Positions 46,625-54,699 of a stretch of DNA of 64,000 bases are shown here, piece after piece. The DNA is from Bacteroidota bacterium. GTDB taxonomy: Bacteria > Bacteroidota > Bacteroidia > Chitinophagales > Chitinophagaceae. Location of the stretch: the NCBI GenBank assembly GCA_018970395.1, contig JAGWWM010000004.1:1-64000 (forward strand), given 5' to 3'. Position 1 is the stretch's first letter. The number at the start of each line of letters is the position of its first letter. A model generated the notes under the pieces. The model was not told the origin of the DNA. It saw only the letters and a program-made list of their open reading frames with translations, and ran no database searches. The position numbers and the translations under genes are program-made.

Positions 46625-47326
46625 TCAATTTTTTGGCAACTCATCATATTTCATTTCTCTGTAACCTGAAGTAGGCACTTCAAATAAATCTGTATTGACA
46701 GGATCCATAGAAATTTTTACCGCCTGATAGGTAACTTTAAGCTTATTGATTTCAGCCTCATACTCTAGGGGAAATCCATTGATTTCTTTTGTTGGGATGC
46801 CATAATTAGTGTTTTGAAATTTTAAATCCGGGGTATAATAGACTGAAAAAGTAGTTCCATTCTCAAATCGAATAATAGCATGTTTACAAAGATATCCGGC
46901 AATTGATTTTGTTGCTGTTGTGTACTCAATAGCCGGATTTTGATTTTTCTTATTTGCCTCTATGGATTGTTCGGCATTCAACCTGATCAGCATTTTTTGA
47001 TTGCCGTACTCGTTCAATATTACCGACTCCCCTGTTTTTTGATCAGCAATGGTAATTGTATTGCCAAAAGATGTTTTGATCTCCATCCTGGAGTGATTGC
47101 CTTTCAGATAATAATTCATCGTGGCGTCTTTAAAGTAAGGAGCTACAGAAGACTGGCCCTCTTCACCGGAAATAATGATTCGGTATTGGATCATTCCGTC
47201 ATTATATACTTTTTGTGCAGCAAGCGGTTTAAAAGAAAGAATAATAAACAAAAAAAGAATCGCTTTGATTGTAGAAAAAATGCATTGCATCGTGGGTAGA
47301 TTTTTAATAAAGATATTGGAATTCAT
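46625..47326 (-). CDS. secreted DUF4412-like / GLPGLI-like protein
   Basis: 233 aa; signal peptide FLFIILSFKPLAAQ; YYLKGNHSRMEIKTSFGNTITIADQKTGESVILNEYGNQKMLI, TKSIAGYLCKHAIIRF. Confidence 0.65.
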   Translation of the reverse strand: MNSNIFIKNLPTMQCIFSTIKAILFLFIILSFKPLAAQKVYNDGMIQYRIIISGEEGQSSVAPYFKDATMNYYLKGNHSRMEIKTSFGNTITIADQKTGESVILNEYGNQKMLIRLNAEQSIEANKKNQNPAIEYTTATKSIAGYLCKHAIIRFENGTTFSVYYTPDLKFQNTNYGIPTKEINGFPLEYEAEINKLKVTYQAVKISMDPVNTDLFEVPTSGYREMKYDELPKN

Positions 47327-48112
47327 TTAAAATAGATATTGGTTATTGGTTATTGAAGTTATAAAAACATGCGTAGTTTCATCGATTGACTTGCCTTGAT
47401 TCAATGCCTGAATATAAGCCGTACCAATGATGGCGCCATTGGTATAAGTGCAGGCGCGATTGAAGCTGGCTTTATCCTTAATACCGAAACCTACCAGCGC
47501 CGGATTATTGAGTTTCATGGATTGTAATCTTTTCAAATATGCTTCTACCCCATCATTGTTTTGTTGGGAGCCGGTGGTAGCAGAAGAAGAAACTGCATAA
47601 AGAAATCCGCTGCTTAAAGCATCAAATTTTTGAATCCGCTCCGCTGATGTTTCAGGAGTAATCAGAAAAGTAAAGGACAAATTGTTTTGCTTCAATATCG
47701 GCGCATAAAATTTTTCATACTCATACTCAGGAAGATCAGGTAAAATCAATCCGTCTATACCACAAGCAGCTGCATCGGCACAAAACTTTTCAAAACCATA
47801 CTGCAATACCGGATTCATATAGCCCATTAGGATAACCGGAAGGGATATTTCATTTCTGAAATTTTTCAGCTGCTCAAACAGCACCTGAATCGTCATTCCA
47901 TTGGCAATCGCTTTGGCACTGCTTTCCTGAATCACAGGGCCGTCTGCCAGCGGATCACTGTAGGGCATGCCCAGTTCAATCAAATCTGCACCGTGTCTTT
48001 GTAGCGAACGCATCACTTCAAGGGTACTGTTCAATTCAGGGAATCCTGCTGTGCAGTACATATTGAGGACACGTTTGGATTTATTTTGAAAGAGGTTCTC
48101 CAGGCGATTCAT
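47327..48112 (-). CDS. trpA: tryptophan synthase alpha chain
   Basis: 261 aa; DLIELGMPYSDPLADGPVIQESSAKAI, GIDGLILPDLPEYE, FLYAVSSSATTG. Confidence 0.94.
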   Translation of the reverse strand: MNRLENLFQNKSKRVLNMYCTAGFPELNSTLEVMRSLQRHGADLIELGMPYSDPLADGPVIQESSAKAIANGMTIQVLFEQLKNFRNEISLPVILMGYMNPVLQYGFEKFCADAAACGIDGLILPDLPEYEYEKFYAPILKQNNLSFTFLITPETSAERIQKFDALSSGFLYAVSSSATTGSQQNNDGVEAYLKRLQSMKLNNPALVGFGIKDKASFNRACTYTNGAIIGTAYIQALNQGKSIDETTHVFITSITNNQYLF

Positions 48113-48143
48113 AAAATATAATTTTTTGTATTGCTCCTATGTC

Positions 48144-48156
48144 ACCCCTTCGGGGT
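48144..48156 (-). promoter_or_regulatory. intercistronic GC hairpin between trpB and trpA
   Basis: ACCCC-TTC-GGGGT perfect 5-bp arms in the 55-nt trpB-trpA spacer. Confidence 0.5.
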
Positions 48157-48167
48157 TATTTTTAATC

Positions 48168-49370
48168 TTATTTTAGTTTTTCCATATAAGTTGCCAGGTC
48201 TTTATCCCCTCTGCCACTCAGACAAATCACTACCCGATCTGAAGGTTTCCATTGCATTTTTTTCAAGACTGCAAAAGCATGGGCAGTTTCAAGTGCGGGG
48301 ATGATGCCTTCCGTGCGACTTAATTCCGATGCAGCTTCCAAGGCTTCTTCGTCCGTTGCATGCAAATATTTCCCTCTCTTCGAAGTGTGCAGATGCGCAT
48401 GCAACGGCCCGATGCCGGGATAGTCCAGTCCTGCCGAAATACTGTGCGGCTCCACCACCTGCCCGTCTGCGGTCTGCATTAACAGACTCTTGCTTCCATG
48501 CAAAATACCGGGTGTACCCAACGCCGTCGTAGCAGCCGATTTGCCGGAATCCACTCCTTCTCCTGCAGCTTCCACTGCAATCAATTCAACTGATACACTT
48601 TCTAAAAAATGATAGAAAGCTCCGGCAGCGTTGCTGCCTCCGCCCACACAGGCAATCACATGTGTAGGCTCTTCATTACCTGTCGCATCCTTCAACTGCC
48701 ATTTGATTTCTTCGCTGATTACACTCTGAAACCTCGCCACCATATCGGGATAAGGATGCGGCCCTACTACACTGCCTATGATATAATGCGTATCCTCCGG
48801 ATGATTGATCCAGTCGCGGATGGCTTCATTCGTTGCATCTTTCAATGTCTTACTTCCGCTTGTAGCAGGAACCACTTTGGCACCCATCATGCGCATGCGT
48901 GCCACATTCGGCGCTTGTCGCTGCATATCCTTTTCGCCCATATACACAATACACTCCAGTCCTTTCAATGCACAGACTGTTGCGGTAGCCACGCCATGCT
49001 GACCGGCACCGGTCTCCGCAATAATTCTTTTCTTACCTAAGCGCTCTGCCATTAGGATTTGTCCAACGGTGTTATTCACTTTATGGGCGCCGGTATGACA
49101 AAGATCTTCGCGCTTCAACCAGATCTGCGTGCCATATTTTTCACTCAGTCGCTTCGCATAAAACAACGGCGTGGGTCTCCCTACAAAATCTCGTAGCAAG
49201 TCCTGAAAATCTTTTTGAAAGGAAGCGTCATTCATGTGCTGAAGATATTGCGTGCGCAACTCCTCTACATTCCGATACAACATCTCCGGTATAAACGCTC
49301 CTCCAAACATACCGTAATAACCGTGGTGGTCGGGGTGGAATTCAGATATTGAATTGGTTGATTTATTCAT
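48168..49370 (-). CDS. trpB: tryptophan synthase beta chain; start moved to [11 protein letters not shown]
   Basis: [64 protein letters not shown]. Confidence 0.95.
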   Translation of the reverse strand: MNKSTNSISEFHPDHHGYYGMFGGAFIPEMLYRNVEELRTQYLQHMNDASFQKDFQDLLRDFVGRPTPLFYAKRLSEKYGTQIWLKREDLCHTGAHKVNNTVGQILMAERLGKKRIIAETGAGQHGVATATVCALKGLECIVYMGEKDMQRQAPNVARMRMMGAKVVPATSGSKTLKDATNEAIRDWINHPEDTHYIIGSVVGPHPYPDMVARFQSVISEEIKWQLKDATGNEEPTHVIACVGGGSNAAGAFYHFLESVSVELIAVEAAGEGVDSGKSAATTALGTPGILHGSKSLLMQTADGQVVEPHSISAGLDYPGIGPLHAHLHTSKRGKYLHATDEEALEAASELSRTEGIIPALETAHAFAVLKKMQWKPSDRVVICLSGRGDKDLATYMEKLK

Positions 49371-49398
49371 AAAAAAATATTGATCATTAATATGTTTT

Positions 49399-49503
49399 AA
49401 GTCAAAACTCAAAGGGCAAAACCAAAAAAATACAACCTACAACATACAACCAACAACCTTCAACTTTTAACATTTATGGTTTTGACTTTTGACCTTTGGC
49501 TTT
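49399..49503. repeat. 15-unit heptanucleotide-period array spanning the trpF 3' end and trpF-trpB spacer
   Basis: AAGTCAA AACTCAA AGGGCAA AACCAAA AAAATAC AACCTAC AACATAC AACCAAC AACCTTC AACTTTT AACATTT ATGGTTT TGACTTT TGACCTT TGGCTTT in one register. Confidence 0.8.
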
Positions 49504-50177
49504 ATCTCATTCACCCCCTCAAAAAACGCCCTCACCTTCCCCAAATCCTTCACACCCGGACTGATTTCAAAACCGCTGTTTACATCAACTGCAAATAAAT
49601 CCTTCGCCACAGGTTGCTGAGAAAAATTTATGATGGCATTCGCATCTCCAGGTTCTATTCCTCCGCTCAGAAAAAAAGGCTTTTGAATATTCAAATTATT
49701 CAACACTTCCCAGTTGAATTTCTTTCCCGTTCCACCATAGCCTGCCCCCATGGTATCAAACAAATACATATCGCAACAGTCTTTGTAATTTTTAATCATC
49801 CAGGGAATATTCTCGTTCTCGCCGAGGCGAAATGCTTTGATCGTTTGAATGTACAATGAAACCTGTTCACAGAAACGCGGCGTTTCATCTCCGTGCAACT
49901 GCACCATATCGAGTCCGAAATTGTCCACCTGATTCACAATCTCCTCATAGCTTGCATTTACAAAAACACCTACTTTATACACTTTCAACTTCGCTTTTCT
50001 GACCATCTCGCCATTGAGCGTTTTGAGGACGAAGCGAGGAGACTTATGATAGAAAATCATACCGGCAAACTGCACCCCTATCTCACCTAGCGCTTCCATC
50101 TGCGACAAGTCGGTCATGCCGCATACTTTTACACGTATGTGGGGATGCGGTGATGATATGTTTACTGTGTCGCTCAT
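49467..50177 (-). CDS. trpF: phosphoribosylanthranilate isomerase
   Basis: 236 aa; VKVCGMTDLSQMEAL, DMVQLHGDETPRFC, FLSGGIEPGDANAI, DVNSGFEISPGVKDLGKVRAFF. Confidence 0.93.
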   Translation of the reverse strand: MSDTVNISSPHPHIRVKVCGMTDLSQMEALGEIGVQFAGMIFYHKSPRFVLKTLNGEMVRKAKLKVYKVGVFVNASYEEIVNQVDNFGLDMVQLHGDETPRFCEQVSLYIQTIKAFRLGENENIPWMIKNYKDCCDMYLFDTMGAGYGGTGKKFNWEVLNNLNIQKPFFLSGGIEPGDANAIINFSQQPVAKDLFAVDVNSGFEISPGVKDLGKVRAFFEGVNEIKPKVKSQNHKC

Positions 50178-50231
50178 TATTTTTAAAGTATTGTGCTATT
50201 AGAAATCCTTGCCAGCGCCACAGATTTCGGA

Positions 50232-50316
50232 AGCGTCATCCTGAACCTATACGAAGGATCTCCTGATGGAGTACGAGTAAAATATGAGATGTTTCGCTGA
50301 CGCTCAACATGACGCT
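50232..50316. repeat. REP/MITE-like imperfect inverted repeat between trpC and trpF
   Basis: Perfect terminal arms AGCGTCAT (50232-50239) / ATGACGCT (50309-50316); inner GAAGGATCTC vs GAGATGTTTC imperfect arms. Confidence 0.75.
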
Positions 50317-50453
50317 CTTTGCGACCTTTGTCTCTTTGTGAACTTTGCGTGAAATAATTAAACATTATAAAAAATTAATTGATTCAATAAATTTATACTG
50401 CACTATATATTTATTAAAACTCATAGTACGATACGTAATTTATTTTTATATCT

Positions 50454-51230
50454 CTAGAGCAATTTCACGAAATCTTGAAATGCTGTACCTGGGTTATGCT
50501 GTTTCATAAAATACTCACCCATCAAAAAACCTTTAAACCCTTTTGATTTAAAATATTTTACCTCATTCACACTACTGATGCCACTCTCCGCAACCAATAC
50601 TTTTGATGCATCAATCTGACCAGCCATGCGAATGCTTTGCTCGATATCTACTTCAAAGGTTTTCAGATTTCTGTTGTTGATGCCCACAATGGATATTTCA
50701 TCGCAGACATGCTCCAACTCCGATTCATCATGCAATTCGAGTAGGACTTCAAGACCTAATTGAATCGCATATTTTGCGAGCAACTGCACTTCCTCCGGGG
50801 TCAGACAAGCGGCGATTAATAAAATAACATCCGCACCGATAGATTTAGCTTCTTCAATCTGATAGGGATCAATGATGAAATCTTTTCTGAGAATTGGGAT
50901 GTTATTTTTTCGAGCGAGCATCAAATCCTGATTGTTTCCACCAAAGAAATTTTGATCAGTGAGTACACTCAAAGCAGATGCACCACCATCAGTATAAGCA
51001 GCGGTTATATTTAAAACATCGGGATTGGGATGAATGATTCCTTTGCTCGGAGAACGTCTTTTGAATTCAGCAATGATGCCGGTTTTGGAAGAATCGAGCA
51101 AGGAAGACTTTAGTGAGAAGCAAGTGTGACCATACCATTCAGACTGACGCAATACCTTAACCGGAGTCTGCGCTTTGTTTTGTGCAACCTCTTTTCTTTT
51201 ATGTGCGATGATTTGATCGAGAATATTCAT
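50454..51230 (-). CDS. trpC: indole-3-glycerol phosphate synthase
   Basis: 258 aa; IIAEFKRRSPSKGII, ILRKDFIIDPYQIEEAKSIGADVILLIAA, VGINNRNLKTFEVD, LVAESGISS. Confidence 0.94.
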   Translation of the reverse strand: MNILDQIIAHKRKEVAQNKAQTPVKVLRQSEWYGHTCFSLKSSLLDSSKTGIIAEFKRRSPSKGIIHPNPDVLNITAAYTDGGASALSVLTDQNFFGGNNQDLMLARKNNIPILRKDFIIDPYQIEEAKSIGADVILLIAACLTPEEVQLLAKYAIQLGLEVLLELHDESELEHVCDEISIVGINNRNLKTFEVDIEQSIRMAGQIDASKVLVAESGISSVNEVKYFKSKGFKGFLMGEYFMKQHNPGTAFQDFVKLL

Positions 51231-51238
51231 GCTTTTAT

Positions 51239-52237
51239 TCAGTTAAGTGATAAAAGTGTTTTGAGTGCCTGCAATGCTTTTTTGCTTTGCAGACTTTCCA
51301 TAGCAGCCATAAAGGCATCTTCATACTGTTCGTACACCCCCGCGCATTGCAATCCCATTGCCGCATTGGCAGTCACTACATGATTTTGTGCAGGTGTGCC
51401 ATTGCCTTCAAGAATTTGCATAAAGATTTTTGCAGCTTCTTCGACAGAATTTCCGGCTTCCAGTTCATGTGGCTTCACCGTTATTTTTCCCAATGCCATC
51501 GGTGTTTTGATAGATTCACCGTTTTGCGTAATGACTTTCGTATCGGAGGTGAGGGAGATTTCGTCGTAGCCGTCGAGACTATGAATGACCGTGAAGCGAG
51601 GAGCGATTTGTTGTAATAAGTAGGTATAGATACGAGCCATTTCTAGATTGTAAACGCCGAGCAGCTGCGCCGAAGGCGCAGCGGGATTCACGGTGGGGCC
51701 GAGCATATTGAAAAAAGTACGTACCGCCAGATTTTTACGAATGGGCGCCACGGTTTTCAACGCCGGATGAAATAAGGGCGCGTGCATAAAACAGATACCT
51801 GCTTTTTCAACCTGCCGATTCAATTTGTCATTATCATTGGTAAATTGATAGCCTAATTGCTCCATCACATTACTTGCACCACTAATGGCAGAGGCTCCAT
51901 AGTTCCCGTGCTTGGCAATTTTCGCACCTGCACCTGCTGCCACAAAACAGGCCAACGTAGAAATATTGAATGTATTCTTCCCATCTCCTCCTGTTCCGAC
52001 AATATCCAAAAGATTATCCTGTTCAATGCGCACTTTCACCGCCAGCTCAAGTAAAGCAGCTCTGAATCCCAGCAATTCTTCGATAGTGATACTGCGCATG
52101 AGATATACCGTCATAAAGGCACTCAGTTCATGCTCATTGAAGGCTCCCCGACTCATCTGCAACATCACTTCTCTCGCCTGCACTTGACTCAACGGTCGGT
52201 GTTCAAACAATTGTTTTAATATTTTATGCATTTCCAT
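51239..52237 (-). CDS. trpD: anthranilate phosphoribosyltransferase
   Basis: 332 aa; DIVGTGGDGKNTFNISTLACFVAAGAGAKIAKHGNYGASAISGASNVMEQLG, TFFNMLGPTVNPA. Confidence 0.94.
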   Translation of the reverse strand: MEMHKILKQLFEHRPLSQVQAREVMLQMSRGAFNEHELSAFMTVYLMRSITIEELLGFRAALLELAVKVRIEQDNLLDIVGTGGDGKNTFNISTLACFVAAGAGAKIAKHGNYGASAISGASNVMEQLGYQFTNDNDKLNRQVEKAGICFMHAPLFHPALKTVAPIRKNLAVRTFFNMLGPTVNPAAPSAQLLGVYNLEMARIYTYLLQQIAPRFTVIHSLDGYDEISLTSDTKVITQNGESIKTPMALGKITVKPHELEAGNSVEEAAKIFMQILEGNGTPAQNHVVTANAAMGLQCAGVYEQYEDAFMAAMESLQSKKALQALKTLLSLN

Positions 52238-52238
52238 T

Positions 52239-52817
52239 TTATGCGTTTAACCAGTTGCGTATGAGTTGTTCGCCGGATGGAGTGAGTACACTCTCCGGAT
52301 GAAACTGTACGCCTGTTACATCAAAAGTTTTATGCTTCATTGCCATGATATAACCGTTTTCATCCTCTGCCGTTATTTCCAGGCAATCCGGCAATCCATC
52401 TTTATCCACCACCCAGGAATGATAACGACCCACTTCAAACGAAGCAGGAAAGCCATTAAAAATATTTCCAGAAACAGAAGCATCATTTAATATTCGTATC
52501 GGCGTCGCCACTCCATGAAAAACCTGATCGAGATTAACCAGCTTTGCACCAAAAGCCTCTCCTATTGCCTGGTGCCCCAGACAAACACCGAGTATGGATT
52601 TAGAAGGAGCAAATCTTTTGATCAGCGGTAGCAATAGTCCTGCCTCTTCAGGAATTCCCGGACCGGGAGAAAGAATAATTTTATCATAAGCTTCCACTTC
52701 ATCCAGCGTAATCTGATCGTTGCGATGCACTTCTACCTTCAGATGCAGCATCTTCTCTACCAAATGCACGAGATTGTAGGTAAAGGAATCGTAGTTGTCG
52801 AAGACGAGTATTTTCAT
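52239..52817 (-). CDS. trpG: anthranilate synthase component II (glutamine amidotransferase)
   Basis: 192 aa; FDNYDSFTYNLVHLVE, ILSPGPGIPEEAG, ILGVCLGHQAIGEAFGA, VQFHPESVLT. Confidence 0.94.
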   Translation of the reverse strand: MKILVFDNYDSFTYNLVHLVEKMLHLKVEVHRNDQITLDEVEAYDKIILSPGPGIPEEAGLLLPLIKRFAPSKSILGVCLGHQAIGEAFGAKLVNLDQVFHGVATPIRILNDASVSGNIFNGFPASFEVGRYHSWVVDKDGLPDCLEITAEDENGYIMAMKHKTFDVTGVQFHPESVLTPSGEQLIRNWLNA

Positions 52818-52823
52818 AAAAAA

Positions 52824-52921
52824 TTCAAAAGTTAAAAGTCAAAACCAAAATTCGTTGTTCGTTGCTGGTTATTCGTTCTTCGAAAAACGAGAAACGAAAG
52901 ACGATAAACGACAAAAATTGC
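52824..52921. repeat. 14-unit heptanucleotide-period array filling the trpE-trpG spacer, locally palindromic
   Basis: TTCAAAA GTTAAAA GTCAAAA CCAAAAT TCGTTGT TCGTTGC TGGTTAT TCGTTCT TCGAAAA ACGAGAA ACGAAAG ACGATAA ACGACAA AAATTGC, all in register. Confidence 0.85.
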
Positions 52922-52928
52922 ATAAAAA

Positions 52929-54371
52929 TCAATTAGTAATCCTAAATAACTCCCCCGCCGTCTTTACCGCCTTATGCAAGGCACCGAGTTTGTTATTCAC
53001 TTCCTGCAATTCACTTTCCGGATTACTGGAGATGACCACGCCGGCACCGGCCTGAGAGATCAGTTGATTGTTCATGCTTAAAAAACTTCGAATCAGGATA
53101 GCGTGGTTGAAGCTACCGTCTAATCCGACAAATCCAATTGCTCCTCCGTAAAATCCACGCGATAACGGTTCGTATTGATTGATGAGCTGCATCGCTTTGA
53201 TTTTGGGAGCACCGCTGAGCGTTCCCGCAGGAAAAGTTTTGGTGAGCAGATGAAAAGGATGTGCGCCTGGTTTGACTTTTCCGCGTACTTCACTAACAAG
53301 GTGAATCACGTGACTGAAATACTGAATTTGTCGATAACGTGATACTACCACTTCATTGCAAACCCTGCTCAGATCATTACGGGCGAGATCCACCAGCATG
53401 ACGTGTTCTGCATTTTCTTTTGCATTTTCCAACAGTCGTTCCGCCTCCCTTCGGTCGGCGGCCTCATCACCACTGCGCTTGAAAGTACCCGCAATGGGAT
53501 GCACAATCGCTTCTCCGTTTTCAATGAGTAACTGCGATTCAGGAGAGGAACCCATCAGTTTGTAATCACCGTAATCAAAATAAAACAAGTACGGAGACGG
53601 GTTGATGCTGCGCAACGCACGATAAACATTAAAATCGTCGCCGCTGAACGCTTGCGTGAAGCGGCGGCTCAATACAATCTGAAACACATCTCCGCGCTGA
53701 CAACTCGCAATGCCCTTTCGCACCATCTCCCGATAATCTTCATCGCTCATGTTGGATGTCTGCAATCCTTTCAGTGCAAATGGATAGCTCGGCACATCTT
53801 TATGTCGAATCAGATGTTCAATCACATCCATTTCCGAGGACTGTCCCTCTATCTGATTCTCACATAAATACAATTGATCCTTGAAGTGATGAATCGCAAT
53901 CACATACTGATAAAACCGATAGCGCATTAATCCGACCGGCAAGGGCGAATTTTCTTCCAGCTTCAACTCTTCCAGCAAATCAATTGCATCAAAAGCAGTA
54001 TAACCATAAAAACCCTGCGCATACCTGATCGCTTTTTGCATAGAGGCATCTTCCGGCACTTCAGCACTGGGTTTGAATTGCTGCATGTAATTCCATAATT
54101 TGTCTGCTACGTTCTCCTGATTCGCTATGGAAATCTTTTGCGGTTCAGACCCCGGTACTTTAGTTTCAATTTCATGGTGGTTGAGAATCTCAATCCCCGC
54201 AATCGCATTCACACAAATAAAACTCCAGCTATTTTCCGCAGCATGATAATCGGTACTTTCCAGCAGCAGCGTATCCCTGAAACGATCACGCAGTCGCAGG
54301 TAAATCCCCACCGGCGTATACACATCCGCCAGCAATTTTCTGCATCTTGTAGTAAAGTTAATGTTCTGCAT
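52929..54371 (-). CDS. trpE: anthranilate synthase component I
   Basis: 480 aa; FQIVLSRRF, HPIAGTFKRSGDEAADRREAERLLENAKENAEHVMLVDLARNDLSRVC, GTLSGAPKIKAMQLI, FYGGAIGFVGLDG, AGAGVVISSNPESE. Confidence 0.94.
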   Translation of the reverse strand: MQNINFTTRCRKLLADVYTPVGIYLRLRDRFRDTLLLESTDYHAAENSWSFICVNAIAGIEILNHHEIETKVPGSEPQKISIANQENVADKLWNYMQQFKPSAEVPEDASMQKAIRYAQGFYGYTAFDAIDLLEELKLEENSPLPVGLMRYRFYQYVIAIHHFKDQLYLCENQIEGQSSEMDVIEHLIRHKDVPSYPFALKGLQTSNMSDEDYREMVRKGIASCQRGDVFQIVLSRRFTQAFSGDDFNVYRALRSINPSPYLFYFDYGDYKLMGSSPESQLLIENGEAIVHPIAGTFKRSGDEAADRREAERLLENAKENAEHVMLVDLARNDLSRVCNEVVVSRYRQIQYFSHVIHLVSEVRGKVKPGAHPFHLLTKTFPAGTLSGAPKIKAMQLINQYEPLSRGFYGGAIGFVGLDGSFNHAILIRSFLSMNNQLISQAGAGVVISSNPESELQEVNNKLGALHKAVKTAGELFRITN

Positions 54372-54385
54372 AATTCATATTAAAT

Positions 54386-54411
54386 CAAAATGCCCCGAAG
54401 TACGGGGCATT
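54386..54411 (-). terminator. attenuator terminator hairpin upstream of trpE
   Basis: Minus strand AATGCCCCG-TACTT-CGGGGCATT followed by U-rich TTGATTT, between the Trp-rich leader ORF and trpE. Confidence 0.82.
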
Positions 54412-54436
54412 GATGAATATTATTAATGGAATAACA

Positions 54437-54496
54437 TTACAGCCCCAGAGGGTTTGTCATCCACCACCATTGTTGATTATTTAATTTTGTAATCAT
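54437..54496 (-). CDS. trpL: trp operon leader peptide, 19 aa: MITKLNNQQWWWMTNPLGL
   Basis: Minus strand ATG ATT ACA AAA TTA AAT AAT CAA CAA TGG TGG TGG ATG ACA AAC CCT CTG GGG CTG TAA; three consecutive Trp codons (54461-54469), followed by a terminator hairpin. Confidence 0.85.
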   Translation of the reverse strand: MITKLNNQQWWWMTNPLGL

Positions 54497-54511
54497 TTAA
54501 GCAAATTTGTT

Positions 54512-54536
54512 TCATTCCAATGGAATGACAAAATTA
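54512..54536 (-). promoter_or_regulatory. putative trp operon -7 box (TAATTTTG) abutting a palindrome
   Basis: Minus strand TAATTTTG (plus 54529-54536) matches TAnnTTTG; palindrome TCATTCC-AAT-GGAATGA at 54512-54528 lies where transcription would start. Confidence 0.6.
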
Positions 54537-54699
54537 TTTTTAATCTTTTAAACGAACGGTCATTATTATAAATTCCAAATCCATATGCCAGTAGAGCCGC
54601 ACTATTGTGCGTATCCAATTAATGATATAACCAACAAAATATGTAATTTCAATTTTTATCACTATTCAGCTGCTTATTGCTTGTTCTGAAAAATCGTTT

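Noticed and set aside
50183-50365. 60-aa minus ORF between trpF and trpC as a gene
   Set aside because: Lies inside the inverted-repeat element; its peptide is what the repeat would translate to.
54598-54611. CGCAC-TATT-GTGCG inverted repeat upstream of the sugar MFS gene
   Set aside because: Only 5-bp arms, single occurrence, no promoter-like element adjacent; too weak to claim as an operator.
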